A stretch of 64,000 nucleotides of DNA, taken from contig CAVTQA010000041.1 of assembly GCA_963736715.1 (NCBI GenBank), positions 1 through 64,000 of the forward strand, written 5' to 3'. Below are positions 44,852-54,847 of the stretch, one piece after another. Made by a program: the position numbers and the translations under genes. Every line of letters begins with the position of its first letter. Position 1 is the stretch's first letter. This stretch comes from AP-15 sp963736715. GTDB taxonomy: Bacteria; Pseudomonadota; Alphaproteobacteria; ATCC43930; CGMCC-115725. Under the pieces are notes generated by a model, which was not told the origin of the DNA, made no database searches, and saw nothing but the letters and a program-made list of their open reading frames with translations.

Positions 44852-45862
44852 TCAGCTGCCGGCCGAGCGCCTGGCCGCCATTTCAGCAGCCAGCCGCAGC
44901 GCGGCGATCAGGCTATCGGGCCGCGCGATGCCGCGGCCGGCGATCGCCAGCGCCGTTCCGTGGTCGGGCGACGTCCGTACAAAAGGCAGACCCAAGGTCA
45001 CGTTGACCCCACCAAAAAAGTCGATCGTCTTGATCGGGATCAGCGCCTGGTCGTGGTACATGCACAGCGCCGCGTCATAGGCACTGCGCGCCTCAGCATG
45101 AAACATCGTGTCGGGCGGCAAGGGGCCGCGCGCATCTATCCCGGCGGCACGCAATTCTGCGACAGCCGGCTCAATGATCTCGATCTCCTCGCGGCCGAGG
45201 CCGCCGGCTTCTCCGGCGTGCGGGTTGAGCCCGGCGACCGCCAGGACTGGAGAGCCAATACCAAAATCGCGGCGCAGCGCCGCCTCCGTGATACGTCCGG
45301 CGTGGACGATGGCTGCCGAGGACAGGCTTTCAATCGCCCGGCGCAGCGCGAGATGAATGGTAACGGGAACAGCCCGCAGCCCCTGGCTCGCCAGCATCAT
45401 AATCGGAGCCGCGCCCGCCCCCGCGAGCTCGGCGAGGTACTCGGTGTGTCCAGGATGGTGAAAGCCGGCTCGATACAGGCTGTCCTTGGAGATCGGGTTG
45501 GTGACGAGCGCCGCGGCGCGCCCATTGCGGACATCGCAGACGGCGGTTTGGATCGCGCCGAGGATCGCCGGCGCATCGGCGGGATCTGGGCGGCCTGGTC
45601 GGGCACGGATAGCCGTGTCGATCGGCAGGACCGGAAGCGCGTCCGCGAAGACGGAGGGCGCTCGATCCGGAGCCTCGATTGGCCGGATCGGTACCGGCCA
45701 GTCGAGCCGCCGAGCCAGCGAGGCGAGTCGATCGGGATCGTCGATCAGGTAGAAGGGAGGGAGATCGCCGCGACGATCGAGCCAAGCCTTGAAGGCGATC
45801 TCACTGCCGATGCCGGCCGGCTCGCCCATTGTCAAGGCGAGTGGGCGCGCCATCGCGCTCAT
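44852..45862 (-). CDS. pdxA: 4-hydroxythreonine-4-phosphate dehydrogenase
   Basis: NAD-dependent step of pyridoxal phosphate synthesis, 336 residues. The conserved opening is LALTMGEPAGIGSEIA. Metal-binding histidines are in AGFHHPGHTEYLA and in ALCMYHDQALIPIKT, and LNPHAGEAGGLGREE is the substrate loop. Its ATG overlaps the surA stop by 4 nt (ATGA), so it is coupled to surA. A second ATG lies three codons in. Confidence 0.95.
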   Translation of the reverse strand: MSAMARPLALTMGEPAGIGSEIAFKAWLDRRGDLPPFYLIDDPDRLASLARRLDWPVPIRPIEAPDRAPSVFADALPVLPIDTAIRARPGRPDPADAPAILGAIQTAVCDVRNGRAAALVTNPISKDSLYRAGFHHPGHTEYLAELAGAGAAPIMMLASQGLRAVPVTIHLALRRAIESLSSAAIVHAGRITEAALRRDFGIGSPVLAVAGLNPHAGEAGGLGREEIEIIEPAVAELRAAGIDARGPLPPDTMFHAEARSAYDAALCMYHDQALIPIKTIDFFGGVNVTLGLPFVRTSPDHGTALAIAGRGIARPDSLIAALRLAAEMAARRSAGS

Positions 45863-47220
45863 ACCCTGACATCGACAAACGCGGTACGCCGCAGATCACG
45901 CATAAAGCGCCGCGCCAAGGTCTCGAGGCGCTGCCGCATCAAGGTTTCGGCGATCTCGTCACGCGTCGGCACGGTCGGGGCGCTGGGCGGCGCTGCCTTC
46001 TCGCACATCATGATCACCCCGACCCCGTTTTTTTGCACGATCGGCGGCGAGGTCTGCCCCGCTTCCAGCCCGAGCACGATATTGCGCATCGCGGGGGTTA
46101 CCTGGTCAATGCGCAGCCGACCCTCGCTGGACAGCTGCGGCGACCCCTTTTCCTTGCCGATCTTCAGCAGCTCCTCGCAATTCTTGGCGGCGGTCTTCGC
46201 GCTCTGCGCCTCGGCAATCGCAGCGCGGCGCATCGGCTCCGTCGCCTGGGGCGACAAGGGAAAGACGATCTGGACGAGGTGCACCAAGCTGTCCTCCGGG
46301 CCGGCCGCGCGGCCCGAGCGGCGATCGAGGACGAGGAGCAAATAATAGCCCGCTCCAGCGCGGATCGGCGGCGACAATTCACCGGGGCGCATCTGCGCGA
46401 CCGCTTTGCCCAGTTCGGGGCTCAACTGATCCGCGCGTACCCAGCCGATATCCCCACCCACAGCAGCCGTCGCGGATTGCGAGAATTGCTGCGCCACCGC
46501 AGAGAACCGGGCACCCTGCCGCATCTGCTCGGTGAGCCGCTCGGCGAGCCGCCGCACTTCGTCCTCCTGCTGCGGATTGTCAACGGCGAGAAAGATCTCG
46601 GCAACGCGGCTTTGCGGTTCGCTCGCGGTTTCTTTTGCGCGCTTCAGCGCGTAATCGATCTCTTCGTCGGACACCACATTGGTTTGCGACACCAGGCGGC
46701 GCACCAGCTTTTGCCAGACGATCGAGGCCGTCAGCTGATCGACCAGGGCGCTGCGCTCGATGCCGTGCGACTTCAGGACCTGGTCAAGCTGCCCGGGCTG
46801 CATGTTGTTCTGCTTTTCGATCTGCGCGAGGGCCTTGTTGATCTCCTCGTCGGTAGCCGTGATGTTTTGCCGCTTGGCTTCCTGCATTTGCAGTTTCTCG
46901 TCGACGATCGTGCGCAGCACCTGGGCGGCGACACGCTTCCGGGTTTCGGGCGAGTCCGTCAGGTTTGAGGACAGCATCACCATTCTGACGCGCGACGCGA
47001 CGTCGGCGACGGATATCACCTCGTCGTTGACGACTGCGGCGATCCGGGTCTGGGTGACTTGATCGTCCGGCGACGGTACCGAGGGGCGCTGCGTGGCCGG
47101 CGCGCCGGGTGGAGATCCCACTCCGGAGAGAGCGCGCGCGGCGCTTGCCGGGCCGGAGAGGCAGGTCAATCCCACCATTCCTATGCCCAGTCCTATGCAA
47201 ACCCAACGAAGTGTCGTCAT
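45859..47220 (-). CDS. surA: Periplasmic peptidyl-prolyl isomerase/chaperone SurA
   Basis: Chaperone for outer-membrane beta-barrel proteins, including LptD encoded next to it. The protein is about 453 residues with a signal peptide (about 1-28, ending SGPASA). The N-terminal SurA domain starts IAAVVNDEVISVADVASR, and two parvulin modules follow (with FSQSATAAVGGDIGWV in the first). The start is ATG 47220, with an AGGG ribosome binding site about 9 nt upstream. It lies 93 nt after lptD and overlaps pdxA. Confidence 0.92.
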   Translation of the reverse strand: MTTLRWVCIGLGIGMVGLTCLSGPASAARALSGVGSPPGAPATQRPSVPSPDDQVTQTRIAAVVNDEVISVADVASRVRMVMLSSNLTDSPETRKRVAAQVLRTIVDEKLQMQEAKRQNITATDEEINKALAQIEKQNNMQPGQLDQVLKSHGIERSALVDQLTASIVWQKLVRRLVSQTNVVSDEEIDYALKRAKETASEPQSRVAEIFLAVDNPQQEDEVRRLAERLTEQMRQGARFSAVAQQFSQSATAAVGGDIGWVRADQLSPELGKAVAQMRPGELSPPIRAGAGYYLLLVLDRRSGRAAGPEDSLVHLVQIVFPLSPQATEPMRRAAIAEAQSAKTAAKNCEELLKIGKEKGSPQLSSEGRLRIDQVTPAMRNIVLGLEAGQTSPPIVQKNGVGVIMMCEKAAPPSAPTVPTRDEIAETLMRQRLETLARRFMRDLRRTAFVDVRV

Positions 47221-47313
47221 CGGTTTGAACCCTGCCGCCTCGTGTACCGCCAAGAATTTACACCCCACTCGCAGCTATGTCCCGACGGGTATGTGCCGCG
47301 GGGCGACGATGCC

Positions 47314-49683
47314 TCATAGGGCACTACCGGAGATGGTAGCGACCGTCCCGCCAATCTCGCCGAGGTTCTTGAACACGACGCTGAACAGCACAGAATACCC
47401 GGGCGTCACGTCGCCACTGCGGATTCCCGATTGGGTCACCGCGCCAATAAACGCCATGCATTCGTCTTGATAGATGGCAGACAAAGATCCATAAAGACTG
47501 GCGCTCGACGCTTGTGGCGACGGCACGTTGTTGACGAGGGCGGTACTGCTAGTGAGACTGATGGTCTCGGAAGCCTGCATCGACCAATAACGGGTGAGCT
47601 TTGCGGTGAGGCTAAACGAGAGTTGCTCGCGTTTTCCATAAAGAACATTCTGGCCGGAGGTGGGGATTGTTACCACCTCGCTTTGCAATTGCGCCGGAAG
47701 ATAAACAAAGTTGCCGGAGAGCCGCAAATTCTGCGGCCCGACACTGACGCCGACCTGCTGGTTTTGATTGGTCAGAGGGCTGGCGTCGAACCGGAACCGA
47801 TAAATCAGATCCAGGTAGGAATTGGGGGACAACACCAATCGCCCCACTACATCCGAGAGCCTTTTCTCGGCCCCTGAATCAGGCGGCAGAAACGGGTTGG
47901 GCTGTGCGCGGTAACTCTGACCGATCAGCAGCCGGTAGCTGCCGCCATCCTTTTCATACAGCCCGAGCTTGGTTCCGTAATCGACCCGCTGACCGGTGTC
48001 GAGAATGTCGTAGCCCGCCAGACGGTCGCGCCGGAACAAATCAGTGTCGGATAATTGGAATGAGAGGCTGTCTTCGTCCGGGATGTTCCGCCGGTTGCCG
48101 CTGCTGGGCGCGGCAAAACCGCCGACGATCGGCTCGATCAACTCCGTCGTACTTTCTCCCCGGCGGATCAACGGATAGCTCCATACCAAGCCGATCTGCG
48201 GGAAGGTGCGGCCGGTCACGAAACTCGTCGGCGTCGGCGCCAATGCAGGTTGGCCGTTCGCCGGAAAGAATGCCGACGGCAGCTCGGGGTTCGAGACCGC
48301 GCTCAGATTGCCGATCGAATATCCGTCACCGCGCACGCTCGCCGAAAAGTTGTATTGACCGCCGAGAGGGTCGGTAAAGCTCCGGTCCCACTCTGAACCG
48401 AGTGACAGCCGGCGGGTCTGCGTCCCGACTTCGCGAAGGATGTCGAGAAGATTGGCGTTCAAGTTCCAGCGCCCGCCGAGCGGATCCGGCGGACTCTGCC
48501 AGTTGCGATTGGCGACCGGCAGCACGATCGGCTGGGTCGAATCGCCGAGGCCGGGCAGCAGCGGCTGAAAGAGGTACGCATTGACATCGCTCGACCCACG
48601 CGCCTCGAAGCCTTCGAGATAGGCACGGCTGATCATCGCATTGAGCAGCGGATTGCCGAAGCCAAAGCGCAGCAGATAAGTTTGATCCGAGACGCGCTGG
48701 ACATCCAAGCCTGTGCGGTAGGTCTCGTCCAGGTCGAAGACGCTGTGCTCATCGATGTGCCCGCGCCACTGCTCCCCTTCACTCGACGTGCTGTTGCCGG
48801 AACCGACATTGCTGTGATTGAGACTGGCGGTCGCGTCGAGCGTCCCATTGGAAAACCGTTCGCGGTATTCCGCATCCAGCAACGGACCGGCAATGGTGTA
48901 GAAACGCGGCTCGAAGGTCACATCCTTGTCCGGTCCGAGCACCAGGTAATACGGGATCGTCAGGTGCGCGCCGAGGGTGTTGGAGCTCCCGAACGACGGC
49001 GCCAAAAAGCCGCTTGCGCGCTTTACCGACGGGTCCGGCGTCGACATATAAGGAGTATAAAACACCGGCCAGCCGTCGATCTCCATGACCGCATCACGAA
49101 ACTCGACCAGCTGGAGCTCCTTGTCATGATCGATCTCGCGCGCTTTGAGCTGCCACAGGGGCGGCGCGCTCGGGTCGTCCTTACAGAGGTCGCATGGGGA
49201 GTAGACGCCACGCGCCAGCTCAGTGTGATTGTCGTTGGTGCGGCGCATCGCGTTGGCTGCCAGCCGCGAGCGGTCGGCGAACAGCATTCGCACGTTTTTC
49301 GCAAACCCCTCGCTCATCGAATCGCGCAGCTCCATGAAATCGGCAAAGACGATTTCGCCGGTCGGTTGCGTGAGGCTGACATTCCCCGAGGCAGTTACGG
49401 TATCGGTGCGCTGATTATAGGTAACCGTGTCGGCGAGCAGAACTTGACCGTTCTGTGAGATTTCGACGTGACCGCGGGCGATCGTCAGGGCCAGCTGCTC
49501 GTCGTACTGGATCTCATCGGCGCGAAACATGATCGGGGCGTTTTTGTCCCCTTGGGCACCGGCGCCGATGGTCAATTCGGCGCCGGCTGGAATTGCCGCG
49601 CTCACCATCACGAGCACACCAAGGAGGCTCCTCACGAGCCATGAGGCGATGTCCCGGCAACTCGGGCTCGCACGGCCGCCCAT
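47314..49683 (-). CDS. lptD: LPS-assembly protein LptD
   Basis: Outer-membrane beta-barrel that inserts lipopolysaccharide into the outer leaflet. The 789-residue protein has a signal peptide (about 1-35, ending AAIPAGA), an N-terminal OstA-like beta-jellyroll (PIMFRADEIQYDEQL, YNQRTDTVTASGNV), then a long barrel domain. A Cys-x-x-Cys pair (YSPCDLCKDD) and one Cys near the C-terminus (YQDECMAF) could form the disulfide linking the two parts. The ATG overlaps the lptG stop by one base (TGATG). Confidence 0.93.
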   Translation of the reverse strand: MGGRASPSCRDIASWLVRSLLGVLVMVSAAIPAGAELTIGAGAQGDKNAPIMFRADEIQYDEQLALTIARGHVEISQNGQVLLADTVTYNQRTDTVTASGNVSLTQPTGEIVFADFMELRDSMSEGFAKNVRMLFADRSRLAANAMRRTNDNHTELARGVYSPCDLCKDDPSAPPLWQLKAREIDHDKELQLVEFRDAVMEIDGWPVFYTPYMSTPDPSVKRASGFLAPSFGSSNTLGAHLTIPYYLVLGPDKDVTFEPRFYTIAGPLLDAEYRERFSNGTLDATASLNHSNVGSGNSTSSEGEQWRGHIDEHSVFDLDETYRTGLDVQRVSDQTYLLRFGFGNPLLNAMISRAYLEGFEARGSSDVNAYLFQPLLPGLGDSTQPIVLPVANRNWQSPPDPLGGRWNLNANLLDILREVGTQTRRLSLGSEWDRSFTDPLGGQYNFSASVRGDGYSIGNLSAVSNPELPSAFFPANGQPALAPTPTSFVTGRTFPQIGLVWSYPLIRRGESTTELIEPIVGGFAAPSSGNRRNIPDEDSLSFQLSDTDLFRRDRLAGYDILDTGQRVDYGTKLGLYEKDGGSYRLLIGQSYRAQPNPFLPPDSGAEKRLSDVVGRLVLSPNSYLDLIYRFRFDASPLTNQNQQVGVSVGPQNLRLSGNFVYLPAQLQSEVVTIPTSGQNVLYGKREQLSFSLTAKLTRYWSMQASETISLTSSTALVNNVPSPQASSASLYGSLSAIYQDECMAFIGAVTQSGIRSGDVTPGYSVLFSVVFKNLGEIGGTVATISGSAL

Positions 49684-50780
49684 CAGCCGTCCTCCAGATG
49701 GAGCAGCATCGAGGTGCCGAAAATCAGGCTCACTCCGGTCGGCGTCCAGGCCGCCAACGTGACCGGGATCTTGGTAGAAAGCCCCAGCGCAAAAACAATG
49801 TCGGACACGAAATACAACAGGAACCCGCTGGCGACGCCGCCGACGATCATCAACGTGGCTCCGCCGCGCCGCTGCATGCGCAGACTGAAGGTCGCCGCCA
49901 CGAGCACCATCGCGCACAACAAGAACGGGCGGGCGAGCAGCACGTTGAAATGCAGCCGGTGGCGCTGTGCCGGAAACCCCGATTGTTCGAGCAACTCGAT
50001 GAACCCGGGCAAGTCCCAGAACGACATCGTGTCCGGCGAGGCGAAGCTCTCCTCGATCTTGCGCGGCGTCAGGGTGGTCGCCAGGTGTATTTCGTCGAAT
50101 GGCCGGGGAGGCTCGTCGGCGGTCCAGCGAATACCGTTCTCGATCACCCAATCTCCGCTTTCGAGCCGCGCCGTCTGCGCGTCGATCCGCGAGGTGAACT
50201 GAGTCGCGTTGTTGAAAAAGAAGAGTGTGACCGCATCGAGGACCAGTTGCTGAGAAGCAATTTTGCCGGCGTGGATCACGATTTGATTGCCGGCTTGGTC
50301 GCTTTGTCGGAGCCACAAACCAGAGTCGGAAAGGGCAAGCTGGTCGGAGCCCTGGCGGAGAATGTGACCTTCGAGCTTCTCGTAGGCCGCTTCGGTCAGT
50401 GAAGCGATCGGGTTGAATATCGTCACCGCGACGAGACCGATCAGAAACGCGACGAGCACGGCCGGGGTCAGAAACTGCCAAACGGAAACCCCGGCCGCGC
50501 GAGCGACGACGAGCTCGTTGTTGCGGGTCAGACGCCAGAAGGCGAGCATCGTCCCAAACAAAATGGCGAAGGGCAGGACCTCTTGCGCCGTGTGCGGCAG
50601 CTTCAAGGCCGCCATTTCGAGCAGCAGCCCCAAGGTCGCCTGGATTTTGGCGCCGCCGCGGCGGATCAGCTCGATGTAATCGAGCAGAAAGGTGACGATG
50701 ACCATCGCCGCGAAGACGCCACCGAACCATACCGAGAATTGGCGGGCGACATAGGCGGAGAAGGTCTTCGCGACGTGCAA
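49683..50780 (-). CDS. lptG: LPS export ABC transporter permease LptG
   Basis: Inner-membrane permease of the LptBFGC complex that extracts LPS. The 365-residue protein has six predicted membrane segments around a periplasmic beta-jellyroll (about 130-260), starting MHVAKTFSAYVARQFSVWF and containing the YjgP/YjgQ-type EVLPFAILFGTMLAF. The start is TTG 50780, with CGGAGGGG a few nt upstream; a long upstream open frame overlaps lptF and is rejected. It lies 26 nt after lptF. Confidence 0.93.
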   Translation of the reverse strand: MHVAKTFSAYVARQFSVWFGGVFAAMVIVTFLLDYIELIRRGGAKIQATLGLLLEMAALKLPHTAQEVLPFAILFGTMLAFWRLTRNNELVVARAAGVSVWQFLTPAVLVAFLIGLVAVTIFNPIASLTEAAYEKLEGHILRQGSDQLALSDSGLWLRQSDQAGNQIVIHAGKIASQQLVLDAVTLFFFNNATQFTSRIDAQTARLESGDWVIENGIRWTADEPPRPFDEIHLATTLTPRKIEESFASPDTMSFWDLPGFIELLEQSGFPAQRHRLHFNVLLARPFLLCAMVLVAATFSLRMQRRGGATLMIVGGVASGFLLYFVSDIVFALGLSTKIPVTLAAWTPTGVSLIFGTSMLLHLEDG

Positions 50781-50806
50781 CGGCCCCTCCGAATTGCGGC
50801 AGGTTG

Positions 50807-51943
50807 TCAGTGCGCCAGGTGGGGCGCCGTCCGCACGGCGAGCAGCGGCCGGCGGAAACCGAGTTTTATCCCCCCGCGCATCAGGATTCCAAACCCGAGC
50901 GCGAACGGCAAGAGGTCGGCCATATACATCAACGGGATTGCCGCCGGTGACCGGAACGCAAGATTGTTGACGCCGATATCGAGCAACTCGAATGCAAAGG
51001 CGAGACCTATCGCCAGCAGGACGCGTCTCAATTGTCCGCGGCGGTTGAGCTCGCCTGGCAATAGGCAAGCCAGCGGGATCACGCAAAAACTGAAGGCGGA
51101 GAGGGGGACGAGAATGCGCTGATGCGCCTCGGCAAGGAAAGTAGCGCGAAGGGACGCGTCGGCGTCCGCGGGCGGAGTGAACAGTTCGTCTAGAAAGCGC
51201 TCCTGAGCTTCTCGGAAGCGAACAACCGGCGCATCGCGCCAGGCATTGAGATCGAGCGTATAACTATCGAAGGTTAACAGCGAGAGCTTGTGGCTTTCGG
51301 GGTCGAACTGCTGCCGGTTGCCGTTGACCATGACGATTCGGGCGCCGGTCGGCGAATCGACGAAGACACCGCGCTCGGCAAGAATCGTAACCGGCTTCTG
51401 CGGATCGCGGCTGTCGCTGATCAGGAGGCCGGTGACCTCGCCTCGATCGTCCCGGCTGCGGATGTAAATCGTCAGCTTGTCCGAGATCGTCGTGAACGTG
51501 CCTTCCTGAAGCAGGCTCGAAACAAAGCGGTTGCGGATCTCGAATTGCAGGTCTTTGAAGGCCCTGTTCGAAGCAGGCAGAAAATAGGTGGAGAGGCTCA
51601 TCAGCACGAGAAAGGCGATCCCGGCGAGCAGCAATACGGGCTTGGACAGCGCAAGATGGCTGAGTCCCGCCGATCGCATCACGACGAGCTCGCTCTCGCC
51701 GGTCAGCCGGTTGAAGGTAAAGAGCACCGCGATAAAGACGCCGATCGGCAGCACGATGTCGAGAAAGCGAGGCAGGATCAGCACGGCCAGGTAAAGGAAT
51801 ATCTCGATCGACAGACCGCGGTTGACGATCAAATCGATCAATCGCAGCGACTGAGCGAGCCAGATCGCCGCGCTGAGTGCGGCGGTGACAAAGATCATCA
51901 CGCCGAAGCACTGGCGCAGAATGTAGCGGTCGAGCCTCTTCAT
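50807..51943 (-). CDS. lptF: LPS export ABC transporter permease LptF
   Basis: Partner permease of LptG, 378 residues. Membrane segments at about 12-32, 48-80 and 98-118 precede a periplasmic domain (about 130-260), and further segments follow. MKRLDRYILRQCFGVMIF and IVLPIGVFIAVLFTFNRLTGESELVVMRSAG are LptF/YjgP-type. First gene of the lptF-lptG-lptD-surA-pdxA-rsmA series. No strong Shine-Dalgarno is seen at ATG 51943. Confidence 0.93.
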   Translation of the reverse strand: MKRLDRYILRQCFGVMIFVTAALSAAIWLAQSLRLIDLIVNRGLSIEIFLYLAVLILPRFLDIVLPIGVFIAVLFTFNRLTGESELVVMRSAGLSHLALSKPVLLLAGIAFLVLMSLSTYFLPASNRAFKDLQFEIRNRFVSSLLQEGTFTTISDKLTIYIRSRDDRGEVTGLLISDSRDPQKPVTILAERGVFVDSPTGARIVMVNGNRQQFDPESHKLSLLTFDSYTLDLNAWRDAPVVRFREAQERFLDELFTPPADADASLRATFLAEAHQRILVPLSAFSFCVIPLACLLPGELNRRGQLRRVLLAIGLAFAFELLDIGVNNLAFRSPAAIPLMYMADLLPFALGFGILMRGGIKLGFRRPLLAVRTAPHLAH

Positions 51944-52350
51944 CGTAATCGATCATAAGGAGTGGGTTGCGACCCGGCCAGATCGATGTCCACCGCGGGA
52001 CCAAAGAATTGCCTTCATCGCAGTCCATATTCTCCCTGACCCAAGGCGACCTCAGTTTCGTCGCCAGCCGCCCTTCACCCGCCTCTCTCTCCGTACGCGA
52101 CCGCACGCGGGGAGAGAGGCAGCTGCTGTTCTTCAGGTCCCGGTCACCACTACTTATAAGAGAGTTCCGCTGCAGATTCGCTGTAGGACCAGCGTCGAAA
52201 GATTCAGCCGCAAGTTCTGGTTGCGGGTGCTGTGAGCGCATCGGCTTCGCGCATCCTGGCGTCAACTTCGGCTCTCGACTATCTAACACCTACTGCCTTG
52301 CCCGGAGGCAGCGCGCGCTGTACGTCCCGCCCAGTTTTTGAGGTCGCCCG
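51944..52350. other. Divergent intergenic region lptF / pepA
   Basis: A 407-nt non-coding gap that should contain the promoters of both the lpt block (leftward) and pepA-holC-ndk (rightward). Apart from the REP-like palindrome at 52082-52119 I see no clear gene or RNA, and no consensus promoter I would defend. Confidence 0.5.
52082..52119. repeat. REP-like palindrome upstream of lptF and pepA
   Basis: CCTCTCTCTCCG / CGGGGAGAGAGG, a 12-bp stem with one G-T pair and a 14-nt loop, preceded by CCTTCACCCG. This matches the CCTCTCCCC...GGGGAGAGG type of dispersed palindrome common between alphaproteobacterial genes. Confidence 0.6.
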
Positions 52351-53862
52351 ATGAAGATCAGCTTTACCGAACCCGACTTGCCCCGCTCCGGTGCCGTGGT
52401 GGTCGGGATATGGGAAGGGAAGGTGTTGACGCCTGCCGCGAGCCGGCTCGACGAGGCGGCGGCGGGCGCTATCACCCGTGCCCTCGCAGCCGCATCTCGC
52501 TTCAGCGGCAAGAAGGACGAGCTGCTGCCGATTATCGGCCCTCCCAATCTCTCGGCGAGCCGGATTGTTCTTGCCGGTCTCGGCAAACCCGAATCGCCCG
52601 ACTCCCGATCATTCCAGCAACTTAGCGGAAATCTGGTTGCGCATCTAAACGGCGCCGGAGAGGAAGAGGCGACGTTGATGATCGACGTTGCCGAGGGGGC
52701 ATCGATCGGTCCGACCGAGGCGGCCGCCGAACTCGCCTTTGGCGCGCAGCTCAGATCCTATCGCTTCGACAAGTACAAGACCAAGCAGAAGCCGGAGCAG
52801 AAGCCGTCGCTGGTTCGCCTGACCTTCGCAACTCACGGCGCGAAGGCCGCGAAACGTGCCTATCAGCCGTTGGATCAGACGGCGGCAGCGGTGTTTCTAA
52901 CCCGCGATTTGGTTTCGGAACCGGCGAACGTGATCTATCCCGAGACGCTGGCGGCAGAAGCCCAGCGCCTCGCCGAATTTGGCGTCGATGTCGAAATCCT
53001 CGACGAGCACAAAATGCGAGAGCTCGAGATGAATGCGCTGCTGGGGGTAGGACAGGGCAGCGCCCGGCCGCCCCGCGTCGTTGTCATGCAATGGCACGGC
53101 GCCAAAGGCTCGGGCAAAGCGGGCAGCCAGCCCCTCGCCTTTGTCGGCAAGGGAGTCACCTTCGATACCGGCGGCATCTCGATCAAGCCCGCCGCCGGCA
53201 TGGGCGACATGAAATGGGACATGGCGGGCTCCGCCGTGGTCATCGGCCTGATGCGGCTGCTCGCCGCGCGCAACGCCCCGGTGAACGCGGTCGGGGTCGT
53301 CGGCCTGGCCGAGAACATGCCGTCCGGCACCGCGCAGCGTCCGGGTGACATTGTCACCTCGATGTCCGGTCAGACGATCGAAGTGTTGAACACCGACGCC
53401 GAGGGCCGGTTGGTGCTCGCCGACGCGCTGTGGTATTGCCAGGATCGCTTCAAGCCGCGCCTGATCATCGACTTGGCGACATTGACGGGCGCCGTCATCG
53501 TCGCGCTTGGTCACCATCGGGCCGGCATGTTCTCGAACAATGACGAGCTCGCCGACCGGCTGGTCGAGGCCGGCAAAGCAGTCGGCGAGCAAGTCTGGCG
53601 GCTGCCGCTCGACGAAAGCTATGACCGCGAAATCGACAGCGACGCCGCTGACGTCAAAAACATCGGCGGAGGCCGGGCTGCGGGGAGCATCATCGGGGCC
53701 CAGTTTCTGCAGCGTTTCGTCAACGGCGTGCCGTGGGCCCATCTCGACATCGCCGGGACAGCGTGGTCGACAAAAGACGCGCCGACGGTTCCGAAGGGCG
53801 CCACCGCGTTTGGCGTCAGGCTGCTCGATCGGTTCGTCTCCCAGTACTACGAGAGGGAATAG
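52351..53862 (+). CDS. pepA: Leucyl aminopeptidase (cytosol aminopeptidase, M17)
   Basis: Two-metal aminopeptidase, 503 residues. The N-terminal macro-like domain is followed by the catalytic domain with VGKGVTFDTGGISIKPAAGM (metal ligands Lys and Asp), the M17 signature VLNTDAEGRLVLADAL, and GAVIVALGHHRAGMF. The length is normal. GAGGT lies about 6 nt before the ATG. It starts a rightward run with holC and ndk, a common alphaproteobacterial order. Confidence 0.95.
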   Translation: MKISFTEPDLPRSGAVVVGIWEGKVLTPAASRLDEAAAGAITRALAAASRFSGKKDELLPIIGPPNLSASRIVLAGLGKPESPDSRSFQQLSGNLVAHLNGAGEEEATLMIDVAEGASIGPTEAAAELAFGAQLRSYRFDKYKTKQKPEQKPSLVRLTFATHGAKAAKRAYQPLDQTAAAVFLTRDLVSEPANVIYPETLAAEAQRLAEFGVDVEILDEHKMRELEMNALLGVGQGSARPPRVVVMQWHGAKGSGKAGSQPLAFVGKGVTFDTGGISIKPAAGMGDMKWDMAGSAVVIGLMRLLAARNAPVNAVGVVGLAENMPSGTAQRPGDIVTSMSGQTIEVLNTDAEGRLVLADALWYCQDRFKPRLIIDLATLTGAVIVALGHHRAGMFSNNDELADRLVEAGKAVGEQVWRLPLDESYDREIDSDAADVKNIGGGRAAGSIIGAQFLQRFVNGVPWAHLDIAGTAWSTKDAPTVPKGATAFGVRLLDRFVSQYYERE

Positions 53863-53894
53863 CGGCGCCACGATCGTCGGTAGGAGGCCAGGCC

Positions 53895-54341
53895 TTGGCC
53901 GAAATCGGCTTCTACCACCTGCTGTCGATGTCGCTGGAGCGGGCTTTGCCGAAGCTCCTCGAGCGAGCCTGCGCGCAGGGCCATCGAGTAGTCGTGCGCG
54001 CCGCTTCTCCCGAGCGGATCGAACACCTCAATGCGGTGCTGTGGACCTACGAGGAGGCCGCGTTTCTGCCGCACGGTTCGGTGCGCGACGGCAACCCGGC
54101 GATGCAGCCGATCTGGCTGACCCATCAGGCCGAGAACCCGAACGGCGCTTCGATGATCGTTCTGGTGGACGGCCTCGAAGTCGAGGATGCCCGGGCGTTC
54201 ACCCGCTGTGCCGACGTCTTCGACGGCAACGACGCGGACGCGGTCGAGGCGGCGCGTGGCCGTTGGCACCGTGCCCGCGAAGCCGGGCACAATTTAACCT
54301 ATTGGCAGCAGACGGCATTGGGCTGGGAGCGAAAGACCTGA
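53895..54341 (+). CDS. holC: DNA polymerase III chi subunit
   Basis: Links the clamp-loader to single-stranded-DNA-binding protein during replication. The 148-residue protein has the HolC pattern IGFYHLLSMSLERALPKLLER, VWTYEEAAFLPHG-like sequence (LWTYEEAAFLPHG), and PIWLTHQAENPN. The start is TTG 53895 with a textbook TAGGAGG 7 nt upstream. It lies 32 nt after pepA. Confidence 0.92.
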   Translation: MAEIGFYHLLSMSLERALPKLLERACAQGHRVVVRAASPERIEHLNAVLWTYEEAAFLPHGSVRDGNPAMQPIWLTHQAENPNGASMIVLVDGLEVEDARAFTRCADVFDGNDADAVEAARGRWHRAREAGHNLTYWQQTALGWERKT

Positions 54342-54424
54342 AGAGGCGTCGTTTTTACCGCCGGGTTTGCCGGTCGTCTCAACGCTCGCTATAACCCGCG
54401 GCTCTCCCCGAACGAGAGATGCGG

Positions 54425-54847
54425 ATGACCATCGAACGGACTTTGTCGATTATCAAACCGGACGCGACCCGGCGCAATCTTACCGGCGCGATCAACGACC
54501 GCTTCGAGAGGGGCGGGCTGCGCGTCATCGCGCAGAAGCGCATCCAGCTTTCGCAGCGCCAGGCGGAGCGGTTCTACGAAGTGCATGCCAGGCGTCCGTT
54601 CTACCGCGATCTGGTCGCGTTTATGAGTTCGGGTCCGGCTATAGTCCAGGTGCTCGAAGGGGAGAATGCGGTGGCGCTGAACCGCGAAATCATGGGCGCG
54701 ACAAACCCGGCGAACGCCGCGCCCGGCACCATCCGGAAAGATTTCGCCGAGTTGATCGAAGCAAATTCGGTCCACGGGTCCGATTCGCCAGAGAATGCGG
54801 CGCAGGAGATCGCTTTCTTTTTCTCCGCGATCGAAATCTTTCCTTAG
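54425..54847 (+). CDS. ndk: Nucleoside diphosphate kinase
   Basis: Balances nucleoside triphosphate pools through a phosphohistidine intermediate. The 140-residue protein starts MTIERTLSIIKPDATRRN and has the active-site His in ANSVHGSDSPENA (about 117). An ATG two codons upstream (54419) touches the GAGAG sequence, so 54425 has the better spacing and gives the standard family length. It lies about 80 nt after holC; its stop overlaps the GTG of the next gene. Confidence 0.95.
   Translation: MTIERTLSIIKPDATRRNLTGAINDRFERGGLRVIAQKRIQLSQRQAERFYEVHARRPFYRDLVAFMSSGPAIVQVLEGENAVALNREIMGATNPANAAPGTIRKDFAELIEANSVHGSDSPENAAQEIAFFFSAIEIFP

Noticed and set aside
44801..46345. A 514-codon plus-strand open frame across pdxA and surA
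   Set aside because: Antisense to two well recognised genes and without any motif of its own.
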